Shown here: in pieces, positions 11,338-20,828 of the stretch
How the letters are laid out: each line of letters begins with the position of its first letter
How positions within the stretch are numbered: the stretch's first letter is position 1
Source of the DNA: Rhizomys pruinosus
Taxonomy: Eukaryota; Chordata; Mammalia; Rodentia; Spalacidae
Reading direction: 5' to 3'
Length of the DNA stretch: 64,000 bases
Assembly: GCA_009823505.1 (NCBI GenBank)
Contig: VZQC01000392.1
Coordinates: forward strand, 2,376,454-2,440,453
Notes under the pieces: generated by a model
What the model saw: only the letters and a program-made list of their open reading frames with translations
Told to the model about the DNA's origin: nothing
Databases searched by the model: none
Translations under genes and position numbers: made by a program

Positions 11338-11650
11338 TGCGGTTAATTTTTATTGAGCACATATTATACAACTTATCTTATCATTTTTGACTCATTCCCC
11401 TATCCAATGCCCCCCCTCCACATCCCCCTCCCCCCCGCCGCCTTTTATATTCTGTGCTTTTTTTTTTTTTTTTTTTTTTATCTTCTTTTTTTCTCAGTCT
11501 TTTTTATTTTTTTTCCTTTGGATCAGAAGTTTACTGTTTTGGTCAGTTTTGGAAGGTTTTTCTTTTTCCTTGTTCTTTTTATATATTTTATTTGCATTAA
11601 TCTTAAAATATATAAACCTCTCAACATATACAATAAATCCATCATAAATG
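11338..11650 (-). mobile_element. L1 3' UTR end (left-arm copy)
   Basis: On the minus strand: a CAAAGGAAAAAAAA block, GACTGAGAAAAAGATG, a G-rich stretch, then a GAGCACAATAAAAATTAAC-like terminus. Mirror of 14800-15130. Noisy homopolymers at 11400-11480. Confidence 0.65.
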
Positions 11651-11711
11651 ATAACAAAGTCTGAAAATAAACTAAGTTAATTCCAAACATTTAGGGATTC
11701 AATCTTTAATT

Positions 11712-11965
11712 TTACTTTATTCTTATTTTTATTTTTATGTGTATGAACGTACGTGTCTGCATGTGGTTTGTGCATCCATGTCATGCAATGCGCGGAGGCT
11801 CAATAAGAGAGTGTTGGATTCCCCTGGAAGCTGGAGTTTCTCCTGAACATTGGAGTTGACAGATGGTTCCCTTAGCCGCATTTGTGGGTGCTGGAATTGA
11901 AACCTGGGTCCTCGTGCTAAGGCGCGTCGGCGCTCTTAATTGCTAGGCCATCCTCTCCAACTCTG
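11712..11965 (-). mobile_element. B2 SINE (left-arm copy, indel-rich)
   Basis: Antisense B2 and mirror of 14524-14765. Relative to the right copy it carries many one- or two-base insertions (for example GGAAGCTGGAGTTTCTCCTG, GTGCTAAGGCGCGTCGG), a pattern more like raw long-read error than point-mutation decay. Confidence 0.9.
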
Positions 11966-12590
11966 GGGTGTTCGCATTTTAACAGTAAAGTTGCTGCAGG
12001 TAAAAAGAATGATAATAAAAAAAAAAAATAACTTTACATTCTAATTCTACATGTATGTTTTAATGATTCTTGAAGCTTCTACATAAAGATTTTAATGTAA
12101 ATTTTAAATCAGTTTACAATGTAAAACTATACATTATTGTGATAGTAAGACTCAGGGATTATACTGAAATTATTCTATAAAGCTATCATAACTTTTTTAT
12201 TTGTATATTATTCCAAAATACCGGCATATATAACACATACCACAGGACAGTAAGGTCAACAAATAAAAATTCTGGATAAATTAAACTGGTAGGTTATTGC
12301 AAAACATAGTTTAGGATTCACAGTTTTTAACAGTAAATTTGCATATGCAGGTATAAAGTGTAACTTTGCGGGTCTCTTGTTTTAGAATATGATCTACATC
12401 TCCTCCATCTATAGATAGGTAATTAACAATGTGGAGAATAAGTGGTAAAGAACAATTCAGAGCCATTTATAGATTACATTATAATAGCACAGTTGCTTTC
12501 AAATACAATGAAATATAATAAATAAAGTTGTCGATTTTCGCTTATCCTGGGATTTGGTTTGGAGCATGCCAGAGAAGAAGAAGGCATTTC
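11966..12590 (-). other. AT-rich L1 3' UTR-like stretch (left arm)
   Basis: Mirror of 13936-14520. Holds ATTTACTGTTAAAATGTGAA-like repeats; see the right-arm entry. Confidence 0.6.
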
Positions 12591-12591
12591 C

Positions 12592-13215
12592 TTTTTTTTT
12601 TTTCTGGAGACTGTGTTACTTCATTTAGTATATGCTTCAAGTTCACCATTTACCATCAAAGTTCATGTATGTCATCTTTTCTTTGACTGCTGCATGAAAA
12701 CTCCATTGTGTAGATGTACCAATACTTTTTTTTATCACAGTCATCATTTAGGGCATTTGGTTTGGTTCCAGCTTCTTTGCTATTGTGAAGAGAGCTGCAA
12801 TAACATGAGCTGTACATGTATCTATTGGGTAGGTAAGGATAGTGTCATGTGGGTAATATACCCAGGAGTGTAGCTGCGGTCAGGTGGTAGAGCTCATGTT
12901 TAAAGTTTTTTTTTTTTTTTTTTTTTTTTTTTTGTCATTTTTCGAGACAGGTCTCTCCTTAGCCCCAGCTGTCCTGGAATCACTCTTGTAGACCAGGCTG
13001 AGTCTTCGACTTAACAAAGATCCCTGCCTCCTCTGCTCCCAAGTGCTAGTATAAAGGCATGCGACCAGCCAAACGCCCGCTTCATTTTGAGTTTTTTAAG
13101 CGTTCTCCGACACACTACTTTCCACAGTGGTTTACCAGTTTTACATTCCAACCAGCAGTGATGAAGCTGTTCCCCTTTCCCCACATACCTCTCCAGCATT
13201 TGGTGTTTGTTGCTT
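12592..13215 (-). mobile_element. L1 ORF2 3' end (left-arm copy) split by a B1
   Basis: Antisense L1: the reverse complement holds the CTCCAGCATTTGGTG complement, then the GCAGCTATGGAAAG-type block, then the TCCATTGTGTAGATGTACC complement. It is interrupted at about 12906-13077 by an antisense B1 that is absent from the right-arm L1 at 13540-13915. Confidence 0.88.
12906..13077 (-). mobile_element. B1 SINE present in only one arm
   Basis: T-run of about 30, then TTTCGAGACAGGTCTCTCCT, AGCCCCAGCTGTCCTGGAAT, GTAGACCAGGCTGAG. It has several small indels. The right arm has no B1 at the mirror position near 13610-13640. Confidence 0.9.
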
Positions 13216-13539
13216 TTTTTAATTTGATTAGTTATATATATATGTATATTTTCCCCCACCCACCAGAGCTCAATGCATTCTGCCAAACATGCTTTTTCAT
13301 CTCTTTCTCTAGTCTTTCTCAGATAATGCTCCATGCTGGAGAGTTGACTGTTTTGAGCAAGTTCACTGTTTCAGTCAGTTCTTGAATATCCTTTTGTTTT
13401 GTTGTTGTGTTTTTCCAATATGGCATCACTCCCAACTGCTTTGGACAAAAGCTCAAGGGGCTGTGACAAGAAATATACAACTAGGTAATTGGCAAGCTAG
13501 ACATCAGCAGATGAGGGTATACCATTCGCGTTTGTTTTT
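13216..13539 (-). mobile_element. Spacer of the inverted repeat: antisense L1 3' UTR
   Basis: The reverse complement runs from AAAAACAAACGCGAATGGTA through CCCTCATCTG, CAATTACCTAGTTGTA, TTTGTCCAAAGCAGTTGGG, GAGATGAAAAAGC and GAGCTCTGG. The same blocks in the same order occur in the L1 3' UTR at 26700-27180 and, antisense, at 1-200. Confidence 0.8.
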
Positions 13540-13915
13540 GGAACACTCATCCACTGCTGGTGGGAATGTAAACTCGTGCAGCCACTATGGAAAGCAGTGT
13601 GGAGAACCCTTGGAAGACTTGGAATGAACTTGCCACCAGATCCAGCCATACCACTCCTGGGCATGTACCCTCAAGACTCACCCCACTGCAGAGATACATG
13701 CACGGCCATGTTTATTTCAGCTCTCTTCACAATAGCAAGGAGCTGGAACCAACCCAAATGCCCTCAAATGATGAGTGGATAGAGAAAATGTGGTACATCT
13801 ACACAATGGAGTTCTATGCAGCAGTAAAGAAAGATGACATCATGACTTTTGATGGTAAATGGATGGAACTTGAAGCAATTATACTAAATGAAGTAACACA
13901 GTCCCAGAAAAAAAA
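13540..13915 (+). mobile_element. L1 ORF2 C-terminal end (right-arm copy)
   Basis: Starts abruptly at GAACACTCATCCACTGCTGG and encodes [14 protein letters not shown] and MWYIYTMEFYAAVKK before an A-run. 13543-13840 is close to 7187-7485 of the L1 left of the n, then diverges sharply. No B1 inside, unlike its mirror. Confidence 0.92.
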
Positions 13916-13935
13916 AAAAAGGCAAATGGCCTCTC

Positions 13936-14520
13936 TCATTTGTGGATGCTAACACCAAATCCCCAGTTGATAGGCAAACTGAGCAACTTTATTATTATAT
14001 TTCATTGTATCTGAAAGCAACTGTGCTATTACAATGTGAATCTATAAATAGGCTCTAGAATTGTCTTACCACTTATTCTCACACATTGTAATTACCATAT
14101 ATAGATGGAGGAGATGTAGTCATATTCTAAAAAGAGAATGCAAAGTTACACTTTATACCTGCATATGCAAATTTACTGTTAAAATGTGAATCTCTAAATG
14201 TGTTTAGGAATCAACCTACAGTTTATTTTCAGAATTTTTAATTTTGACTTATGTGTGGAGTTTATATATGCATATTTTGGAATAATATAAAATAAAAAAA
14301 GTATTGATAGCTTTATAGAATAATTTCAGTATAATCCCTGAGTTATTGAACTATCACAATAATGTATAGTTTACATTGTAAACTGATTGTAAAATTTACA
14401 TTAAATTCTTATAGAAGCTTCAAGAAATTACATTAAAACATACATGTAATTTAGAATGTAAAGTTATTTTTTTTTAGTTATATTTCTTTTTACCTGCATG
14501 CAACTTTACTGTTAAAATGC
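13936..14520 (+). repeat. AT-rich direct repeats of about 335 bp in L1 3' UTR-like DNA
   Basis: ACCTGCATATGCAAATTTAC at about 14158 recurs as ACCTGCATGCAACTTTAC at about 14492. The sequence after each copy (TGTTAAAATGTGAATC..., 14178-14300) recurs at 14772-14888 once the B2 at 14524-14765 is discounted. The L1 tail or its flank therefore seems to hold a tandem duplication with a B2 inside the second unit. Confidence 0.7.
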
Positions 14521-14523
14521 GAA

Positions 14524-14765
14524 CCCCCAGAGTTGGAGAGATGGCCTAGCAATTAAGAGCGCCGACCGCTCTTGCAGAGGACCCAGGTTCGATCCCCAGC
14601 ACCCACATGGCGGCTGAGAACCATCTGTAACTCCAATTCCAGGAGAACTCCAGTTCCAGGGGAATCCAACACCTTCTACTGACCTCCGCGGCATTGCATG
14701 ACACGTGTGCACAAACCTACATGCAGACGGTACGTTCATACACATAAAAAATAAAAAATAAATAA
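14524..14765 (+). mobile_element. B2 SINE (right-arm copy)
   Basis: Clean B2: GTTGGAGAGATGGCCTAGCA head, GGTTCGATCCCCAGCACCC B box, ACATGCAGACGGTACGTTCA, AATAAATAAATAAAAT tail. Mirror of the indel-rich copy at 11712-11965. Confidence 0.94.
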
Positions 14766-14799
14766 ATAAAATTAAAATGTGAATCCCTAAATGTGTTTT

Positions 14800-15130
14800 G
14801 GAATTAACCTATAGTTTATTTTCAGACTTTGTAATTCCAATTTATGTGTGGATTGTATATATGTATATTTTGGAGTAATATAAAATTAAAGGGAACAAGA
14901 AAGAGAGAAAAACCTGTTCAAAGAACTGACCAAAACAGTAAACTTCTGCATCCAAAGGAAAAAAAAAAAAAAGACTGAGAAAAAGATGCAAGACAGGACT
15001 TAACATGCATGCAGAATCCATGGGCTCTGGCGGGGGGGAGGGGGGATTGTGAGGGGGGGCATGGATAGGGGAATGAGTCTAAATTTGATTAAGAAATGTT
15101 GTATAAAATGTGCTCAATAAAAATTAACCG
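14800..15130 (+). mobile_element. L1 3' UTR end (right-arm copy)
   Basis: GACTGAGAAAAAGATGCAAG, GGCTCTGGCGGGGGGGAGG, then ATGTGCTCAATAAAAATTAA, resembling the L1 3' UTR end at 23940-24118. It may be the tail of the L1 starting at 13540. Confidence 0.7.
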
Positions 15131-15139
15131 CAGAAGCAT

Positions 15140-15690
15140 ATCTTGGTCACTTCTAATTTTTAGCAGTTATAAATTCAGTCAACAATGATGAGTGGGCATT
15201 TATGTAGACACAAGTTTTCAGGTTTTTATTTTCTTCGTCCATACCAAGGAATGTGATTGTTGAATTCCATCGTGAACATATGGTTAGCTTTGTAAAAAAA
15301 ACAAACTGCCTTCCATGGTGATACTGCCTTCATTCTCACTAGTAGCAAAGAGCTCCTGCTGCTCCACACCCTGCCAGCTCTTGGCATTGTCTGTGACTGT
15401 TTTTAGTCATTCTAACATGTGTATGGTGGAATTTTGTTTTAATTTGCATTTCTCTAATAGCATGTGATATGAGCATCTTTCCATGAGCCATTTGATTCCA
15501 GCATACATTCTTTGGTGAAATGTCTATTCAGTTCTTTTACCAATCTTTGAATTCTGTTCTTTGTTTTCTTTTTTAGTTTTAAGAGCTTTTTTAATAATTT
15601 GGATAATAGTCTTTTATCAGATATGTCTTTTGAAAATACCTTCTCTCAGTCTTCTCATTCTCAACAATGTCTTTTGCAGTTAAAGTTCTG
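15140..15690 (-). mobile_element. Old L1 ORF2 3' region (right-arm copy)
   Basis: Antisense mirror of 10780-11330. AATTTGCATTTCTCTAATAG and the CTTTTATCAGATATGTCTTT block are typical of antisense L1 ORF2 ends. Confidence 0.75.
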
Positions 15691-15693
15691 AAT

Positions 15694-15820
15694 GAAGCCA
15701 GGCGTGGTGGCACACATCTTTAATCCTAGCACTTGGGAGGCAGAGGCAGGCAGATCTCTGTGAGTTCAAGGCCAGGGAGATACAGGGAGACCCTGTCTCA
15801 AAAAGACCAAAAAAAAAAAA
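15694..15820 (+). mobile_element. B1 SINE (right-arm copy), internally deleted
   Basis: GCCAGGCGTGGTGGCACACA head and CACTTGGGAGGCAGAGGCAG core, but the region after GAGTTCAAGGCCAG is joined straight to GGAGATACAGGGAGACCC, losing about 30 bases. Confidence 0.92.
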
Positions 15821-15844
15821 GTTCTGAATGAAGCCTAGGTCATC

Positions 15845-16110
15845 GGTTCCTCCTTCCCTCCCTCCCTCCCTCCCTCCCTCCTTTCCTTACTCCCTCCCTC
15901 CCCCCTTTCTTCCTTCCTTCTTCCCTTCCTTTCTCCCTCCTTCTCTCCCTCCTTCCTTCCTTCTTTTTCTTCCTTCCTTCTTTCCTTCCTTTCTCCCTCC
16001 CTCCTTCCCTCCCTCCCTCCTTCCTTCCTTCTTTCTTTTCTTCCTTCCTTCCTTCTTTTCTTTCTTCCTCTTTCCTTCTTTTATTTTACTTTCTTCCTCC
16101 TCTTATTTTT
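15845..16110 (+). repeat. Polypyrimidine (CCTT/CCCT) tract, right arm
   Basis: About 260 bases of C and T with very few exceptions; mirror of 10366-10620. The proline/serine/phenylalanine-rich ORF across it is low-complexity translation. Confidence 0.96.
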
Positions 16111-16424
16111 TTTTGAATAATCGCTCAGCAGGTGCACTGCTGGGGATTGAGGTGGGCAGTGACCTCAGCCCGCCTCACCATCATCAATCTTTCCCTCATG
16201 GATGTAGTCTTCACTGAGCCCACCCACAGGCGCACGGGGTTCCCTGTGTAAGGTGGGCATTTCGGAGTTTTGCATGGATCTCTAGGTCCATGATGCCCCT
16301 GAAGCCAGCTCAGGAGGGTCCGTGGATGCCCCTGAGGCCATCTAAGGAGGTTCGTGGACACAGTCTTGGATGTCTGGTTCTTCCGCCACCATCTTCAGGG
16401 AAAGCTGCTCCCTCTCCCGTGCTG

Positions 16425-16610
16425 CCTTTGCTCCTCTGTGGAAGACCCGCTGGCTCCATCTGTGGGATCTATTTCTGGGCTTGCTATTCTGCCCCACTGA
16501 TCGCGTCTGTTCTCTCGCCAACACCACACTCCCCTGATTACTGTAGCTTCACGGTAAGTCTTGAAAGTGGGAAGTGTCAGTCCCCCAACTTTGTTCTTCT
16601 CCAACAAGCT
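16425..16610 (-). mobile_element. Old L1 ORF2 fragment (right-arm copy)
   Basis: Mirror of 9846-10030 with no difference seen; the minus strand encodes the same [10 protein letters not shown] block. Confidence 0.85.
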
Positions 16611-18390
16611 GTTGGTTTTGACAAACAGACACAGTACTGTAAGTCACAAACCTGTCATAAAACATTTAATCTTCCTGCAATGATCTCTTGTGCCACTCCA
16701 AGACAACTCCCAGTCTCAGAAAAAAAACATTGGCTTGAGATTTTCATCACAGGGTGGGGTTTCCTGTCTGACTTCCCAGACTCGTGCGACCTATGCTCTG
16801 TGACTGAACACAGCGTCCCCTACGTCAGTGTTCAGTGCTGCTCCAGGGTCACATGATCTGCACTCTGTGACTGTCCATGGCATCCCCTGCATCAGTGTTC
16901 AGTACTACCCAGGTTCACAGTGCCCCTTGTGTCCATGCTCAGTGGTGCCCCAGGCTTCACAACAGGCCTCTTTTGCTCACATGGTCTGCTGACTTGGAGA
17001 CTGCGACCTTTCATGAACAATGTGAGACCTTCAGGAGTCATGCAGGAGGCCACTTGCCCACCCCTCTCCTGCTGCGGTCACATATGGGCACGATGTTTGC
17101 AGGTGCGGACAATCCTACAATGATTGCTATAATTTTCATTTTCAGGCTCCTGATGCGTAAGGTGGACTTGGTTCTTGGTGCTGTGCCTGCTTTCCTCTCC
17201 ATGGTGGAGATGGGTCTCCCAGAGCATTGGTCTTCATTTCCCTGCATGTTCCTGCCATGAGGGTCTGCCAGGCACAAGCCCTCTGGCCTGGTCTATCTGA
17301 AAGTGGCTTCATTCTCCTCTGTCCTGGAAGGTCAGGTGTAGGGTCATGGGATGGCAGAAGCGTCCTCTCTCTCAGCCTCTAGATTGTCACCTCATGGTCC
17401 CCAGGGAGCTTTAGCACTGTTGGATTTCAAAGATTTGACTGTGATGCACTCCGGCTAGTTTTTTGTACTTGTTCTTGGAGTTTTCTGAACTTAAATCCAT
17501 GGATATATTTTCCACCAGAACAAGAGCTGCTCACTGCCATTTCTCCTCTGGCTCTCTAGTCTAGTTCAATGCACAGTAGGTCTTGTAATATCTCTATAGG
17601 CCCTGGAGACATACTGTGTGCTCTACGTCCTGACCAGCAATGCACAGAAGAGTGACAATGGCGGCATAGCAGTGTCTGGGTCCCGCTGCCCTCTATGTTA
17701 TGCAGAGCCCACCCAGGGCCCCTCCTTTCCCCTCCCCTCTCCAGGCCCAGCCCACACATCCGTATGAAGGCAACACCCAGAGCCTGTGCCAGGAGGGCCT
17801 GGCAAGGAGCCACGAGGATCTAGGCAGCCAAGCTTGGGCTCTGCTCACAAGAGGGTGTAGCATTCATGGGGCATCATGGACAGTTTCCTTAAAGGACTGG
17901 AGAGGCATCTGGTGGTAACTGGCTGCCCACCTCTGTAGACTGTCTGCCTTACTGGGATCGTAGGAAAGTGCACTGTTGTTTTCTTCATGGGTTCCTGAAG
18001 TCCAAAGATGTTCCTCTCATTTTCAGCATCTCTTCCTGTTCCAGAGCCTGGTCAACATTATAGGCCTCTGCCTGGTCTTTTAGCCTTGAGAACATGGGCT
18101 ACACTAAACCCACCACTGGCCCAGATGGTCTCCGTTCCAGGACTCTGCTATGGGTAGACTAGGGTCTTGGGAGGAGACAGAGCCCTTAGGAACCCAGGAG
18201 AGCCTACCTGCAGGGCCAGCCAGCCCGCTACCTGGTCAGCAGTCCTGGCAGCCTAATCCCTGAGGTCTAAAGGTGTAAGCAGGGGAGGGTAACTTTTTCC
18301 TTCAGGTGGACATGACTATTGCCTTCTTGAAGCAGAGCAGCTGTGATCACCTACATACAATGTCAAGAAATAGATCCATTAATATTCCCT
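16611..18390. other. Unassigned right-arm sequence
   Basis: Mirror of 8076-9845. No recognised element. 17400-17830 differs from its mirror by many small changes, unlike 16330-17280. Confidence 0.5.
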
Positions 18391-18650
18391 TGTAGTGGGA
18401 GAAGGAGTTCCCACCACTTGGCTCACAGGCCTCAGATCTTCACAAGGCTCCTGTTCTCCCTATGATCATAATCCCCACTACATAAGAGAGAGTTGGCTGG
18501 GGTGGGACCACCTGGTGCTGTAGCCAGCTGCCCTGCCCCGAGTCCCTCTGCTCCTTTAAGCAACTCCAATAAAGTTATTGCTTCTTCCAGCTGAATTTGG
18601 ACAGAATCTTGTCTTTGATATGTTGGAGCCCCCTCTACCTGGATGAATAG
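18391..18650 (+). mobile_element. Putative LTR (right-arm copy)
   Basis: Begins TGTAGTGGGAGAAGG, has CACTACATAAGAGAGAG as a TATA-like box, CTCCTTTAAG, an AATAAA signal at about 18570, and a T/G-rich end with TGTCTTTGATATGTTGGAG. This is LTR-like order. No internal retroviral genes are nearby. Family not recognised. Confidence 0.4.
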
Positions 18651-18875
18651 GAGTATCTTCTCAGAAACAGTCACACAGCAAGCAAGAATTGTATTGATCC
18701 GATGTCACTGAGCAGCCCAGCCCCACGCACAGAACAGCCCCCATCCCCACCACGTACATCATGTGCCTCGGTACCAGTTCCCTACAGCAGACATGCACCC
18801 CAGCTGCCGCAGCATTCCCTCACCACTTCTGGGTGACGCGTTCTTGTCGTGAGCACTCTAAGCGCTGTGGGAATC

Positions 18876-19984
18876 AGGCAGCTGCATTCAGCACACTTGA
18901 AGGCCCAGTGTTTGGACTGTTCTCTTCACTGTCTCTTTCAGTGCATATTTAGGGAAGGATAGGAAGGGAAGCTATAGAGTGCCCAGAGGGAGGCAGCCTT
19001 GGCACAGGGCAGGTCATGGCACAGAGCCCCCAACTGACTGAGTTCCAAGCTTGCTCTGGCCAAAGATTGCCCAATACTAATGATTTTGTTATTTTTCCTT
19101 TTTCTTCCCAGGATGGTCTAAAAGGGCAGACAAATGCAACACTCCAACCATCAGGGCTGAGATGGTTTTGATTTATCTGTGGGTAAAGTAACAAAACCAT
19201 GAAGGATGTTGTTAAAGTGGCAAGCAGGGAATTCGCCGCCTCATGTAAATTCAAACATGAGAGTAACTCAGCTAAACTGTAAGATGTGAATCAAGACTCA
19301 CTCTTCAGGCTGGAAATAAACATCTGTGGAGCTGAAACCCACAGTGTGTAGCAGACTGCTCTCCACCCCAAGTGCCAAACACACATCCCTAAACAAGAAC
19401 CCTGTGTTGGCAGGGACAAAAATGTACACACACTCAAGTGAAGGTCGGGGAACTTTCCAGAAGCCCTAGCTGCGGGCTGGCTGGCTGGCTACACCTAGTC
19501 TCACCCAGCACGCTGCCTGCTCTGTGCCCTGGAGGCTCAGGTAGGCCCCTGGAGCTACCACCGCCTGCTGCAGGCTCCCAGGCCAGCCCATGTCCTACTC
19601 AGTCCCACCTGCTGATTCACTTCTGCATTTAATGACAAAGACACCCTATCATCATAGAAACCAGGGCTCCCAGGAGCAGAGGGACAATGACAGTGACCCT
19701 GGTTGGGCCGGATGCTGCAGACACTGCAGGTCAGGATCCACAGGCTCGACCCTCAGAAGACATGGACACTGGGGAGACTAGGGCACAGGTCTGTTCTGGG
19801 TCTCTCTGTGTCGGGGGGCTGGCTTGAGCTGGTCTGACCTTATGGTCATGGTGGTCTACTCTCCCACTTCTACTTCCCTACCTCTGGTTCCCCTCACCCT
19901 GCTCTCTGACTCCCATTCCCCTACCCCTGCCATTCCACCCCTGGCTCCTCACTGCTGCTCCCCTACCCCCAGCCCTCTCTGTAC
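18876..19984. other. Unassigned single-copy stretch
   Basis: No exon or repeat recognised. Confidence 0.5.
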
Positions 19985-20217
19985 CATTCTGGCACTTGAG
20001 CCTAGGCCCTTGAGCATGCTAGCCAGTGCTCTACCAAAGAGCTATATCCCCAGCCATCTGTTCATTTTCATTTGTGAGACAAGTTCTCACTAAATTGACC
20101 TGGCTAGCCTTGAGCTCACTTTGTAACCCAGACAGGCCTTAAACCTGTGATCCTCCTGCTTCAGCCTCCTGAGTAGCTAGGAAGACAGGCCTGTGTCACC
20201 AGGCTGGGCTTGTGAGT
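19985..20217 (-). mobile_element. B4-type SINE (ID head plus B1-like part)
   Basis: The ID-like complement (TGAGCATGCTAGCCAGTGCT, then GAGCTATATCCCCAGCC) joins an old B1-like part (GTGAGACAAGTTCTCACTAA, CAGCCTCCTGAGTAGCTAGG). Confidence 0.7.
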
Positions 20218-20234
20218 ACTTTCTCATGTTTTCT

Positions 20235-20461
20235 TTTTAATTTTTTTTTATTTATTTCTGTATATGTATGAATGTACTGTCTGCATGCAAGTCTGTGCAC
20301 CCGTGTCGTGCAATGCCGCGGAGGTCAGAAGAGGGTCTCGGATTCCCCTGGAACTGGAGTTTCAGACGGTTCTCGGCTGCCGTGTGGGTGCTGGGGATCG
20401 AACCCGGGTCCTCTGTAAGAGCAGTCGGCGCTCTTAACCATTAGGCCATCTCTCCAGCCCC
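20235..20461 (-). mobile_element. B2 SINE with target-site duplication
   Basis: Antisense B2 ending TTAGGCCATCTCTCCAGCCC. The 13-bp repeat TCTCATGTTTTCT flanks it at 20222-20234 and 20462-20474. Confidence 0.95.
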
Positions 20462-20515
20462 TCTCATGTTTTCTGTAATATCCCAACTTATGGTTTGTGA
20501 GTGTTCAATATATTC

Positions 20516-20583
20516 TCTGTGTGTGTGCACATGTGTGCATTGTGTATCTATGTATGTGGTGTGTGTGTGTGTGTGTGTGTGTA
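20516..20583 (+). repeat. (GT)n microsatellite
   Basis: Interrupted GT run, pure at about 20558-20582. Confidence 0.95.
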
Positions 20584-20639
20584 CTTATGGAGGCTGGAGA
20601 TGGGCAGCAAGTGTCTTTTTCAGTTGCTATTCACTTTGT

Positions 20640-20828
20640 TTATTGAGATAGGGTCTCTCTGACCTGAAGCTGGCAGTTTAGGCAAGCTGGCCCCAGGGGC
20701 CCTCCACTGGGAACACAGTCACACGATGCCAGACCCAGCTTTATACATTGGTTCTGGGGATTAGCCCCAGGGTTCCTCATGCTTACACAGCAAGCACTTT
20801 ACTAAAACTGAGCCATCTCCTCGGCCCA
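20640..20828 (-). mobile_element. Degenerate B4/ID-type SINE
   Basis: GAGATAGGGTCTCTCTGACC at one end and GCAAGCACTTTACTAAAACT with GAGCCATCTCCTCGGCCC at the other: B1-like start plus ID-like head complement. Confidence 0.6.

Larger units (their letters stand above)
7571..13215. repeat. Left arm of a large inverted repeat
   Basis: Reverse-complement match to 13540-18875; paired positions sum to about 26450 at the outer end and drift to about 26710 at the centre because of indels and one extra B1. Roughly 9600-10130 matches 16330-16856 without a difference I could see, while other parts (8640-9030, 10140-10360, 11700-12000, 12540-13215) differ by many small indels. Confidence 0.93.
13540..18875. 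repeat. Right arm of the large inverted repeat
   Basis: Mirror of 7571-13215. The right edge, near 18770-18875, fades into a noisy but alignable match and then continues without a break into unique sequence. SINE copies in this arm look cleaner than their left-arm mirrors. Confidence 0.93.

Noticed and set aside
15828..16217. Proline/serine/phenylalanine-rich 129-residue ORF
   Set aside because: Translation of a polypyrimidine tract; the mirror tract gives a similar ORF in the left arm.
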